Shown: one piece after another, positions 43,576 through 51,579 of the stretch
Position numbering within the stretch: the stretch's first letter is position 1
Layout of the letters: every line of letters starts with the position of its first letter
Source: CAXMST01 sp963700785
GTDB lineage: Bacteria > Actinomycetota > Thermoleophilia > Solirubrobacterales > 70-9
Assembly: GCA_963700785.1 (NCBI GenBank)
Contig: CAVOYZ010000009.1
Span: forward strand, 48,121 to 112,120
DNA length: 64,000 bases
Direction of reading: 5' to 3'
Position numbers and translations under genes: made by a program
The notes under the pieces: model-generated
What the model saw: the letters and a program-made list of their open reading frames with translations, nothing else
Database searches by the model: none
Told to the model about the DNA's origin: nothing

Positions 43576-44317
43576 CCCAGGCCTCGCCCTCGGTCGCGGT
43601 CGAGGACTGTTGGGCGCCGGCCACGGCAGCCCGCTCGGAGACCGGCTGCTCCGCCTCAGCGAGCAGCTCCGCCTCGCTCGCCAACTGCTCGGCAGTCGGT
43701 TCGGCCTCGCCGACCAGCCGGCCGTCGGATGGTGCGGTGCCCGCTCGCTGGACCGGGATCGCCCCTGCCTTGGCGGGGCGCTCGTCCTCCTCGGTCCCGT
43801 GCGCCCGGTACTCATCGCGCCAGCCGAGGTCCGGATCGCCGAGGATCTTGTTGCGGAGCTTCAAGACCCCGTACATCAGCGCCTCGGGGCGTGGCGGGCA
43901 GCCGGGGATGTAGATGTCCACCGGGAGAAACTTGTCGGCTCCCTGGACCACCGCGTAGTTGGCGAACATCCCCCCTGATGAGGAGCAGGCACCCATCGCG
44001 AGCACCCACTTCGGCTCCAGCATCTGGTCGTAGATCCGCCTTATGACCGGGACCATCTTGATCGAGACCCTGCCGGAGAGAATCAGCATGTCGGCCTGAC
44101 GTGGCGACGCGCGGAACACCTCGGCCCCGTAGCGGGCGCTGTCGTAGCGGGCCGAGACCATCGACATCATCTCGATCGCGCAGCAGGCGAGGCCGAAGGT
44201 GGCAGGCCACATCGCGTTGCCGCGTGCCCAGGCGACCGCCTTGTCGAGGCGGGTGGTGATCACCCGTTCCTCGACATAGGAGTCGAGGTCGGCGCCCGCG
44301 AGCAGCCCACGCTGCAT
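43568..44317 (-). CDS. nuoB: NADH-quinone oxidoreductase subunit B with a long acidic C-terminal tail
   Basis: A 249-residue subunit that carries terminal cluster N2. The adjacent Cys pair is in GLACCAIEMM, a further ligand in LAMGACSSSGG and the last in IPGCPPRPEALMYG. The core ends near residue 160. Another ~90 residues rich in Ala/Glu/Ser (AEQLASEAELLAEAEQPVSE) follow, well beyond the usual 160-190 total. The first ATG is at 44317, 86 bp after nuoA, with only a weak ribosome-binding site. Confidence 0.92.
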   Translation of the reverse strand: MQRGLLAGADLDSYVEERVITTRLDKAVAWARGNAMWPATFGLACCAIEMMSMVSARYDSARYGAEVFRASPRQADMLILSGRVSIKMVPVIRRIYDQMLEPKWVLAMGACSSSGGMFANYAVVQGADKFLPVDIYIPGCPPRPEALMYGVLKLRNKILGDPDLGWRDEYRAHGTEEDERPAKAGAIPVQRAGTAPSDGRLVGEAEPTAEQLASEAELLAEAEQPVSERAAVAGAQQSSTATEGEAWDA

Positions 44318-44403
44318 GTCGCGGGCCTGGAGCTGACGGACCCGCAGCTGCTCCGGCGAGCCCGGCTGATCGAGCGGGGAGAGCCCGCGGAGCTTGTGCC
44401 GAT

Positions 44404-44763
44404 CTACCTCCAGTTGAGAGCCCCCCTCCGCCAGACGTAGGCGAGGGCGACCAGCAGAAGCGAGACGAAGACGAGCACCTCGACGAGCACGAAGACGCTC
44501 GAGGCGCTGTTCAGGATCACGCCCACCGGATAAAGGAACACGACCTCGATGTCGAACAGGATGAACAGCATCGCGACCATGTAGAAGCTGATCCCGAAGC
44601 GGAAGGTTCGCTGGATGTCCGAGGGCAGCCCGCACTCGTAGGCCTCGCTCTTGACCGGGTTCGGCCGCGACGGCCCAAGGATCCGGTTGAGGACCGAAAA
44701 GGCACCGCCGACGGCGATGCCGAGCCCGACGAAGACGATCACTGGAAGGTAGCTCTGGAGCAT
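44404..44763 (-). CDS. nuoA: NADH-quinone oxidoreductase subunit A
   Basis: A 119-residue three-helix subunit of the complex I membrane arm. The TM1-TM2 loop contains the conserved Cys in YECGLPS, near the quinone cavity, and FILFDIEVVFLYPVG in TM2 carries the acidic residues. It is the first gene of the nuoABCDE segment. Its promoter should lie in 44764-44859, between it and the divergent membrane protein gene; I saw no convincing consensus there. Confidence 0.94.
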   Translation of the reverse strand: MLQSYLPVIVFVGLGIAVGGAFSVLNRILGPSRPNPVKSEAYECGLPSDIQRTFRFGISFYMVAMLFILFDIEVVFLYPVGVILNSASSVFVLVEVLVFVSLLLVALAYVWRRGALNWR

Positions 44764-44859
44764 GGTCCCTTTGCGGCTGCTTGCCGTCCGAACTCTATCC
44801 AATGGCCGGAGGCCCACCCGGTCGACGGCGCGGACGGCTGATCTAGAGTTTCCCGCCGC

Positions 44860-45285
44860 ATGGTCGGCCTGCACCTGATCCTCGGCGTCACCGTGATCGC
44901 GGCGAACCTCCTCGCCGGAGCGTGGGGCGCCGCCGCCTGGTACTGGCGCAAGCCGTCGGTCGGCTTCTGGTACGTGCTCCGCTTCGCCCAGCTCGCGGTC
45001 GTCCTCCAGGTCGCGATCGGCGGCCTGCTGCTGTTGCTCGGCGAGGCGGCCGCGGATCTCCACTATGTCTACGGCGTCCTGCCCCTGCTGATCTCGTTGC
45101 TTGCCGAGGGCGCGCGCTCGACTGCCAGCGAGCACGAGCTCGAGGGTCTCGACTTCGAGTCGCTGCCGAGGGAGCGCCAGGGTGCGATCGCCAGTGCGAT
45201 CGTCCGCCGTGAGACCGGGATCATGGCGGTCTCGGCGCTCGTCATCGTCGGGCTGACGCTCCGCGCCGCCGCGATCCAGCTCTGA
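44860..45285 (+). CDS. Hypothetical four-helix membrane protein divergent from nuoA
   Basis: A 141-residue protein with four predicted trans-membrane helices (LHLILGVTVIAANLLAGAWG, FAQLAVVLQVAIGGLLLLLG, VYGVLPLLISLLAEGA and SALVIVGLTLRAAAIQL) and a charged cytosolic loop between helices 3 and 4. It has His in LHLIL and LHYVYG that could, speculatively, bind heme, but no family is recognised. Its position head-to-head with nuoA suggests a respiratory or membrane link. Confidence 0.7.
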   Translation: MVGLHLILGVTVIAANLLAGAWGAAAWYWRKPSVGFWYVLRFAQLAVVLQVAIGGLLLLLGEAAADLHYVYGVLPLLISLLAEGARSTASEHELEGLDFESLPRERQGAIASAIVRRETGIMAVSALVIVGLTLRAAAIQL

Positions 45286-45359
45286 GCTTCTCGAGACCCG
45301 GGACGCTTGACCTCGGGCCGCGGTCCGGTACCCTCGGGTCGAGGAGGTGGAGGACTCCT

Positions 45360-45779
45360 TTGGAGGCCCACGACGGCAGCCGAACCGAGCGAGCGGCGGT
45401 GTTCAGCGCCGAGTCGCGAGCGCGTCCGTTCGTGGTCTATCGCGATCAGCGGGGGCACCAGCGGATCTACGAGTTGCCGGAACGTGGCCAGGTGACGATC
45501 GGCCGCGGATCGTGGATGGACATCTCGCTCAGCTGGGACGATGCGGCCTCGCGGCTGCACGCCCGGCTCGAGCCGCTCGGCGATGACTGGACGGTGGTCG
45601 ACGACGGAACCTCGCGCAATGGGACCCACCTCAACGATGAACCCCTGAAGGGTCGCCGCCGCCTCGATGACGGCGACGAGCTCCTGATCGGTGCGACCCG
45701 GCTGCAGCTGCGAATGCCCGGACACCTCGATGAGGGTGCGACCCGTGCCATCCAGCGCCAGGACCCGCCCGATGCCTGA
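45360..45779 (+). CDS. FHA-domain protein
   Basis: A 139-residue protein with one forkhead-associated domain (~45-115): VTIGRGSWMDISL, then SRLHARLE, and DDGTSRNGTHLND with the Asn-Gly of the phosphothreonine pocket. FHA domains bind phosphothreonine peptides made by Ser/Thr kinases. There is no kinase gene near. The TTG start follows GGAGGACTCC. It may be a signalling adaptor of GarA type, but the usual N-terminal phospho-acceptor motif is not clear. Confidence 0.85.
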   Translation: MEAHDGSRTERAAVFSAESRARPFVVYRDQRGHQRIYELPERGQVTIGRGSWMDISLSWDDAASRLHARLEPLGDDWTVVDDGTSRNGTHLNDEPLKGRRRLDDGDELLIGATRLQLRMPGHLDEGATRAIQRQDPPDA

Positions 45780-45782
45780 GGA

Positions 45783-46280
45783 TCAGTCGATCCGCAGGTA
45801 GCCGCCGTCGGCAAAGACGAGCGGCTCGCCGTCGCGCTGGGAGATCTCCTCGACCTCGCCGGTGATGATCACGTGATCGCCGCCGGCGAGCACGTCGCGC
45901 ATCGTGCATGCGACGAAGACGATCGCGGCTTCGAGCTCCGGGATCCCGTTTCGCTCCCGCCATTCGACGCCCTCCCACTTCTCGTCCATCGGGAGCTTGC
46001 GGGCGAACCTGCGGGCAAGCGGCTCGCCGGCCGAGCCGAGCACGTTGATGCCGAACCGCCCAGCGCTCTCGACTGCTCGCAGCGTCCGTGAGCCGCGGTC
46101 GATACAGGCGAGCATCAGCGGCGGGTCGAGCGAGAGCGAGGTCACCGCGTTGGCCGTCAGGCCGGCTCGATCGCCGCCGGAGAGCGCCGTCACGATCGTC
46201 ACTCCGGTCGGGAAACGGGCCATCGCCGTGCGCAGCTCGATCGGGTCGATCCGGGGTGTCGGGGAGTCGGGGGGTGCCAT
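45783..46280 (-). CDS. Flavin reductase-like (FMN-binding split-barrel) protein
   Basis: A 165-residue split-barrel flavoprotein. MARFPTGVTIVTA, GLTANAVTSLSLDPPLML and FGINVLG are the FMN/NAD(P)H reductase-family landmarks, and the C-terminus has GDHVIITGEVEEI. Such proteins supply reduced flavin to two-component monooxygenases. No matching oxygenase gene is adjacent, so a partner elsewhere is assumed. It is convergent with the FHA gene (3-bp gap). Confidence 0.85.
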   Translation of the reverse strand: MAPPDSPTPRIDPIELRTAMARFPTGVTIVTALSGGDRAGLTANAVTSLSLDPPLMLACIDRGSRTLRAVESAGRFGINVLGSAGEPLARRFARKLPMDEKWEGVEWRERNGIPELEAAIVFVACTMRDVLAGGDHVIITGEVEEISQRDGEPLVFADGGYLRID

Positions 46281-46310
46281 CGGTCCGGCAAAAAGTATGA
46301 TGCCGCCGGC

Positions 46311-46772
46311 GTGCGACCCGTACTCGTCCTGATCGGAACGGCCCTCGCGGCACTCCTGCTCACTGCCTGCGGCAGCGAGGGCATCTCCGTGCCCGAAGAC
46401 GACCCGACCCACACCGGTGCAGTGCTGTTCGCCCAGCGCTGCGGTGGCTGCCACACGATCGACGCGGCCGGCACCCAGGGTTCGGGCTCCCGCGCCGTCC
46501 GCCCTCAGGGGCCGAACTTCAACGAGCGTGAGGAGTCGTACGAGGATGCCCTCTACGCGATCGAGAACGGCGGCTTCTCCGGCGCGATCATGCCGCAGAA
46601 CATCGTCGTCGGCGACGATGCCGTGGCCGTTGCCCGCTTCCTCGAGAAGTGGTCCGGACAGGACGTGAACGCGCCGGTGCGGCCGACGAACGAGGAGGAT
46701 GCCGGCCTGGCCGCGGCGGAGAGCGGCAACCCGCCGCCCGACGGTTCGAGCTCCAGCTCGTCCGGCGAGTAG
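46311..46772 (+). CDS. Cytochrome c lipoprotein
   Basis: A 153-residue exported protein. The N-terminus is a lipoprotein signal with lipobox LLTAC (Cys ~20). A single c-type heme site CGGCH lies in LFAQRCGGCHTID, with a candidate axial Met in GAIMPQNIV. The C-terminus is a Ser/Pro-rich tail ending in SSSSSSGE. It would be a membrane-tethered electron carrier. GTG start at 46311. It precedes serS on the same strand, with only 4 bp between its stop and the CTG assigned to serS. Confidence 0.85.
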   Translation: MRPVLVLIGTALAALLLTACGSEGISVPEDDPTHTGAVLFAQRCGGCHTIDAAGTQGSGSRAVRPQGPNFNEREESYEDALYAIENGGFSGAIMPQNIVVGDDAVAVARFLEKWSGQDVNAPVRPTNEEDAGLAAAESGNPPPDGSSSSSSGE

Positions 46773-46776
46773 GGCC

Positions 46777-48048
46777 CTGCTCGACCTAAGGCGCATCCGC
46801 GAGGATCCCGCTGCCGCCCGGGCCGCGCTTGCCCGGATCGGCGCCGACTCCGACCTCGACGAGTTGCTGCGCCTCGACGGTCGCCGCCGTGAGCTGCTGC
46901 CCGAGGTGGAGGGACTTCGGGCCGATCGCAACGAGGCCTCCGATGCGATCGGCCTCGCGAAGCGCGAGGGGCGGGATGCCGAGGCGCAGATCGACCGGAT
47001 GCGCGAGGTCTCGGCGCGGATCAAGGCCCTCGAGGCCGAGCTGACCGAGGTCGAGGCCGGTCGTGACCGGCTTGCGGCAACCCTGCCGAACCCGCCCGAT
47101 CCGGACGCGCCTGACGGCGAGACCGACGCGGACGCCGTCGTCCTCCGCGAGGTCGGCGAGCGCCCGGACTTCGGCTTCGAGGTACGCGACCATCTCGACA
47201 TCGGCCGGGCGTTGGGCCTGATCGAGACCGAGAAGGCGGCCGAGGCGTCGGGCTCGCGCTTCGCCTACCTGCTCGGCGATCTGGTGCTGGTCGAGCTGGC
47301 CCTGATTCGCTACGCGGTGGAGTTGCTCGGTCAGCGGGGCTTCACCCCGGTCGTGCCCCCGGTGCTGGTTCGCGAGGAGGCGCTGTTCGGGACCGGCTTC
47401 TTCCCGGGGGAGCGCGAGATGATCTACGAGGTGCCGAAGGACGAGCTGTTCCTGGTCGGCACCTCGGAGGTCTCGCTGGCGGCGCTGCACGCCGACGAGA
47501 TCATCGACGGCGCCCGCCTGCCGCTGCGCTACGCGGGGATCTCGACCTGCTTCCGGCGTGAGGCCGGGGCCGCCGGCAAGGACACCCGCGGGATCTTCCG
47601 GGTGCATCAGTTCGACAAGGTCGAGATGTTCAGCTTCGTGCATCCCGACGAATCCGGGCCCGAGCATCAGCGCCTGCTCGCGATCGAGGAGGAGATCCTG
47701 GCCGGGCTGGAGATCCCCTACCGCGTCGTCGACATCCCGGTCGGCGACCTCGGCGCGCCGGCGGTCCGCAAGTTCGACTGCGAGGCCTGGATCCCGAGTC
47801 AGGACCGCTACCGCGAGCTGACGTCGACCTCGAACACGACTGACTACCAGGCGCGCCGCATCAACTGCCGCTACCGGATCGCGGAGGGCGCGGCCCCCGA
47901 GCCGGTCAACACCCTGAACGGCACCGCCGTCGCCGTCGGGCGCACGCTGATCGCGATCATCGAGAACCGGCAGCGGGCCGACGGCTCGGTCTCGGTTCCG
48001 ACGGCACTGGTCGAGCGCGGCGCCCCGGCGCTGCTCGGCGGCAGCTAG
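46777..48048 (+). CDS. serS: Serine-tRNA ligase (apparent CTG start)
   Basis: A 423-residue class II synthetase charging tRNA-Ser. The N-terminal coiled-coil arm spans ~25-100, motif 2 is FRREAGAAGKDTRGIFRVHQF, and motif 3 is NGTAVAVGRTLIAIIENRQ. Family proteins begin MLDLRRIRE. Here that point is encoded by CTG CTC GAC, and no ATG, GTG or TTG occurs in frame until 46699, which lies deep inside the cytochrome gene. The CTG at 46777, 4 bp after the preceding stop with GAGTAGGG before it, is the best start. A substitution error is the alternative. Confidence 0.9.
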   Translation: MLDLRRIREDPAAARAALARIGADSDLDELLRLDGRRRELLPEVEGLRADRNEASDAIGLAKREGRDAEAQIDRMREVSARIKALEAELTEVEAGRDRLAATLPNPPDPDAPDGETDADAVVLREVGERPDFGFEVRDHLDIGRALGLIETEKAAEASGSRFAYLLGDLVLVELALIRYAVELLGQRGFTPVVPPVLVREEALFGTGFFPGEREMIYEVPKDELFLVGTSEVSLAALHADEIIDGARLPLRYAGISTCFRREAGAAGKDTRGIFRVHQFDKVEMFSFVHPDESGPEHQRLLAIEEEILAGLEIPYRVVDIPVGDLGAPAVRKFDCEAWIPSQDRYRELTSTSNTTDYQARRINCRYRIAEGAAPEPVNTLNGTAVAVGRTLIAIIENRQRADGSVSVPTALVERGAPALLGGS

Positions 48049-49010
48049 CCGGAGCCGCGGTCGCCCGATCCGGCCGGCGGCTTCGGCCTGCCGACCGTCT
48101 CGCTCAGCTTGCCGAGCGCCTCGGTGAACTCCTGGGGGATCACGAACAGCTTGTTCGCCTCGCCCGCCGCGAGCTGCGGCAGCATCTCCAGGTAGAGGTA
48201 GCTGAGAATCCCCTCGTCGACGCCGCCGGTGTGCAGGGAGTTGAAGACCGTCTCGACGGCCTTGGCCTCGCCCTCGGCGCGGAGCGCCTGCGCCTCGCGG
48301 TCACCCTCGGCCTCGAGGATCGCCGATTCCTTCGATCCCTGCGCCCGCAGCACGAGCGACTGCTGGTCGCCCTGGGCGTTGAGGATCGCTGACTGCTTGG
48401 CGCCCTCCGCGGTGAGGATCGCGGCACGCTTGTCACGCTCGGCGCGCATCTGCTTCTCCATCGCCTCCTGGATCGTGGGAGGCGGGTCGATCGCCTTGAT
48501 CTCGACCCTGTTGACGCGGATTCCCCACTTGCCCGTCGCCTCGTCGAGCACCGTGCGGAGCTGGGCGTTGATCGCGTCGCGGCTGGTCAGCGCCTGCTCG
48601 AGATCGAGGCTGCCGATCACGTTTCGCAGCGTCGTCACCGTCAACTGCTCGATCGCCCGGATCGGCTGGGCGACCTCGTAGGTGACCGCCTTCGGGTCGA
48701 TGATCGTGTAGTAGACGACCGTGTCGATCCCGACGTTGACGTTGTCCTCGGTGATCACCGCCTGCGGTGGGAAGGTGACGACCTGCTCGCGCAGGTCGAT
48801 CTTCGGCAGCAGCCGGTCGATGAACGGGATCAGCAGTGCGAGGCCGGGCTGCAGCGTCCGCTGATAGCGGCCGAGCCGCTCGACGATGCCGGCGCGCGCC
48901 TGGGGCACGATTCGCACCGCGGCCGCGAGGCTGACCAGGACCAGCACCGCGATTGCAGCCAGCGCCACGGCGCCGGCGTTGACTGCGAGGGGCAGAACGA
49001 TCTCCATCAT
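48045..49010 (-). CDS. SPFH/stomatin-family (band 7) protein
   Basis: A 321-residue membrane scaffold protein. One N-terminal helix (ALAAIAVLVLVSLAAAV) is followed by the band 7 domain (IVPQARAGIVERLGRYQRTL; VGIDTVVYYTIIDPK) and a long coiled coil with AEGxxxxxILxAxG-type repeats (~195-260). Stomatin-like proteins oligomerise in the membrane and usually pair with an NfeD protein, which is the gene immediately upstream (ATGA overlap). Its stop overlaps the serS stop in CTAG. Confidence 0.9.
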   Translation of the reverse strand: MMEIVLPLAVNAGAVALAAIAVLVLVSLAAAVRIVPQARAGIVERLGRYQRTLQPGLALLIPFIDRLLPKIDLREQVVTFPPQAVITEDNVNVGIDTVVYYTIIDPKAVTYEVAQPIRAIEQLTVTTLRNVIGSLDLEQALTSRDAINAQLRTVLDEATGKWGIRVNRVEIKAIDPPPTIQEAMEKQMRAERDKRAAILTAEGAKQSAILNAQGDQQSLVLRAQGSKESAILEAEGDREAQALRAEGEAKAVETVFNSLHTGGVDEGILSYLYLEMLPQLAAGEANKLFVIPQEFTEALGKLSETVGRPKPPAGSGDRGSG

Positions 49011-49515
49011 TGACTCTCCTCTCCGGCCGCAGCCGGTCCGGGTTCGGATATTGGCTTGGACGGATCGTGTGGCTCCAGGTAGAGATAGACGCCGCGCACG
49101 TCGACGACCTCACAGACCGTTTCCGGATCGATCACCAGGTCCTCGCTCAGGGTCCGCGCCGACCAGACCTCCTGGCCGAGCCGGGCGGTTCCCGAGTCGA
49201 CGTCGACGCGTTCACGGGTCACGGCGCGGGCGCCGAGCATCCGCTGCACGTTCGACCGCTTGTCCGGCGGCGGCGGCAGGAGATGCTTCTTGACGAGCGG
49301 GACGCAGCACGATCAGCGAGGCCGCCGAGCCGAGGATGAAGGCCACCAGCTGGGGCTCGATCGCATCGCCAAAGCGCTGCGACGATCGCCGCCGCGAACG
49401 CCCCGAGCGCAATCGGGGCCGCGTAGAAGGTGAAGCCGATCAGCAGCTCGGTCAGCAGCAGGCCGACGCCCAGCAGGAACCAGGCGAGCCAGTCGTCGAG
49501 CCCGAAGATGTCCAT
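49007..49515 (-). pseudogene. NfeD-like membrane protein gene, two frameshifts
   Basis: Three frames together spell an NfeD protein of ~168-169 residues: the first helix pair (WLAWFLLGVGLLLTELLIG, APIALGAFAAAIVA), a second hydrophobic part (EPQLVAFILGSAASLIVL) and the C-terminal OB-fold domain (NVQRMLGARAVTRERV, VDVRGVYLYLEPHD). The first break is near 49375-49380, an extra base or a two-base loss in a GC run. The second is near 49300-49303, where one surplus C/G after LIVLRP restores LVKKHLLPPP. It overlaps the SPFH gene start, as expected for the NfeD-stomatin pair. Either both indels are assembly errors or the gene is inactive. Confidence 0.8.
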
Positions 49516-49627
49516 ACGGGCAATCTATCCGCTCGGCCGCGCGGTGAGGCTGGGACGAGCCCGAACGGCGCAGGGCCGAGCGGCGATGCGCCGTTCCCAC
49601 ACCGCTCGCTCGAGCCCTCTCCTGGTA

Positions 49628-50044
49628 CTAGGAGTCTGGTCCGCCCTCGTCGTCGGCTGGGTCCAACGAGAGGGCGGCGGAGTTGATGCAATATCGGAGG
49701 CCCGTGGGCTCGGGACCGTCGTCGAAGACGTGTCCGAGGTGGGCGTCGCAGCGGCTGCAGACCACCTCCGTGCGCCGCATCATCAAGCCGTGGTCGGCCT
49801 TGGTGTCGATCGAGCCGTCGGCGGCGGGGGAATGGAAGCTCGGCCAACCGGTGCCGGAGTCGAACTTCGTATCCGAGCTGAACAGCTCCTGCCCGCAGCA
49901 GACACAGCGGTAGGTGCCGGAGGTCTTCGTGTCCCAGAAGCAGCCTGTGAAGGCACGCTCGGTTCCCCCCTTGCGCGTGACCTCGAACTGCTCGGGGTCG
50001 AGGTCCCGGCGCCACTCCTGCTCTGACTTTTGAACCTTTTCCAT
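49628..50044 (-). CDS. msrB: Peptide-methionine (R)-S-oxide reductase
   Basis: A 138-residue repair enzyme reducing methionine-R-sulfoxide. The structural zinc Cys pairs are CVCC and CSRC, the catalytic Cys is in GLRYCIN, and WPSFHSP plus AHLGHVFDDGP are family hallmarks. It appears intact although the genes on both sides are broken. The acidic tail is short. ATG at 50044 has GAGGAACC just before it. Confidence 0.93.
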   Translation of the reverse strand: MEKVQKSEQEWRRDLDPEQFEVTRKGGTERAFTGCFWDTKTSGTYRCVCCGQELFSSDTKFDSGTGWPSFHSPAADGSIDTKADHGLMMRRTEVVCSRCDAHLGHVFDDGPEPTGLRYCINSAALSLDPADDEGGPDS

Positions 50045-50219
50045 GGTTCCTCCTCTTGGGATCGGTCAGAAATGAGCGTAGCCCGGGCCCCTTACCGCAG
50101 CATCAACGACGCTGCCCACCGGTGATCGAGCCGATCGGCAGAGCCCAGCGGAACACTTACCAAGCCTTGACAAACAGCATACTGAGCGGTGCAAGGATGG
50201 AATCGATACGAACCTCACC

Positions 50220-50570
50220 GTGAGCTCGGAAATGAGCGGACCCTCCGCGTTCTATCTGCCGGACGCGACCATCTCCGGCCGGTTCGAGTCGACGGAGTTG
50301 ACCCGTGGCCCCTGGGATCCCGCCAGCCAGCACGCCGGGCCTCCAGCCGCCCTGCTGGCCCGGTCGATCCAGCTCTGCGCCGGACTCGCCCCGGACCCGC
50401 CGCCGACTCCGGGAACGGCATCAGCTCGACGCTCGAGTTCCGCGCCTACCTGTTCATCAACGTCGATCTCAGCGTCCATCTGCATCGGCTCCCCGGCGGC
50501 GAGTGGGTCTGCCTCGACGCTCTGACCGCTTGGCCGGGCGTGCCAGACGCTGCTGATCGCCGAGCGGTAG
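50220..50570 (+). pseudogene. Remnant of a thioesterase-family (acyl-CoA thioesterase) gene
   Basis: The N-terminus reads like a hot-dog-fold thioesterase (FESTELTRGPWDPASQHAG, PPAALLARSI). After ~60 residues it leaps, in a different frame, to the typical C-terminal half (DSGNGISSTLEF, YLFINVDLSVHLHRLPGGEW, VCLDA). It then shifts again to the terminal CQTLLIAER and a TAG at 50568. About 110 middle residues and ~25 later ones are missing compared with family members of ~260. Two deletions and two frame changes make a functional product implausible. It is read as a decaying gene or a collapsed assembly. Confidence 0.75.
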
Positions 50571-50600
50571 GAGCGGGCCGCGGACGATCGGCGGCGGCGC

Positions 50601-51454
50601 TCAGGCGGCGCGGGCGGCGGCGAGCATCGCGGCGGCGAGCGCATCGGCGGCGTCGGGGTTGGCGGCGAGGTAGAGGTTGGGCTCGATCAGCTCGAGCTCG
50701 ACCACCCGCAGGCCGCCGGCAGCGTCGCGCGAGCAGATCGACGCGGGCGTAGAGCGGCTCGCCGGGTGCGCGCCCGAGCGCGCGTCGGCCGATCCTGACC
50801 GCCTCGGCTGGAGCCTCGATCCGCTCGTGGCTGGCCCCGTACTGCGGCTGTACGCGGAAGTCGCCGGGCGCTGGTCGCTTGCGGACGCAGTGGGTGGGTT
50901 CGCCGTCGATGAATACCAGGCTCAGCTCACCCTCGGACTCGACCGAGGGCAGGAAGGGCTGTGCCATCCCGGGCTCGTCGAGGCTGCGGAGGATGCGGGC
51001 GACCATCTTCGTCTCCACCCGGGCCAGCCGCTCGGCCCCGAGGTCGACAACCGGTTTCAGCACGATGTCGCCCCAGCCGAGCTCAGCGACGGCCGCCTCG
51101 ATCTCGTCCTCGGCACCCGGTTCGGTCCAGATCGTCGGGATCGTCGGCACGCCCGCCGCATCGAGATCGCGCAGGTAGCGCTTGTCGAGGTTCCACTCGA
51201 TCGTCGGGCGCGGATTGCGCAGCGTCGTCGCGGCGTCGACCGCTGCCAGCCATTCGCGAAAGACCTCGAGCCGCCGGTGGTAGTCCCAGGTCGAGCTGAC
51301 CAGGACCAGGTCGAAGCTCACCCCAGTCGACCGCGCTGTCGGTCCAGGCGGGGGCCTCGACCGCGATGCCGCGCCGGCGCAGGGCCGGCGCGAGGAAGTC
51401 GAGATCGCTGTCGCGGACGGTCTGCTGCTCGTATGTGGCCAGCGCGATGCTCAA
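50601..51454 (-). pseudogene. ATP-grasp family protein gene with two frameshifts
   Basis: The combined frames give a ~283-residue ATP-grasp protein: an N-terminal domain (SIALATYEQQTVRDSDLDFL; VLVSSTWDYHRRLEVF), a middle nucleotide-binding part (IEWNLDKRYLRDLDAAGVPT; DIVLKPVVDLGAE) and a C-terminal acidic metal site (YARVDLL, VELELIEPNLYL). One surplus base lies in the run at 51321-51324 and one near 50730. Removing both gives 852 nt, a multiple of three. It resembles uncharacterised STWDY-type ATP-grasp proteins that may join a carboxylate to an amine. The start is TTG at 51454. The gene is either broken or mis-sequenced. Confidence 0.72.
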
Positions 51455-51516
51455 CCGCGCCAATCTAACCGGCGGCCGGAGGCGCGGCCGCCCCGGTCGG
51501 CGGCGAAGCACATAAC

Positions 51517-51530
51517 TAACCGATCGGGTA
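51517..51530. promoter_or_regulatory. Candidate operator/-10 region before the R2lox gene
   Basis: TAACCGATCGGGTA is an inverted repeat with one mismatched pair, centred on GATC. It is followed at once by an AT-rich -10-like TAATAAT (51529-51535), 45 bp before the R2lox start. It would suit the TetR regulator encoded downstream of R2lox. Confidence 0.45.
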
Positions 51531-51579
51531 ATAATGTCGCTGGCAATCGACGGCGAAGGCGCCAAGAGGAGCGAGCGAG

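Noticed and set aside
50167..50172. Perfect TTGACA hexamer before the thioesterase remnant
   Set aside because: No acceptable -10 follows at 16-18 bp, so it is not called as a promoter.
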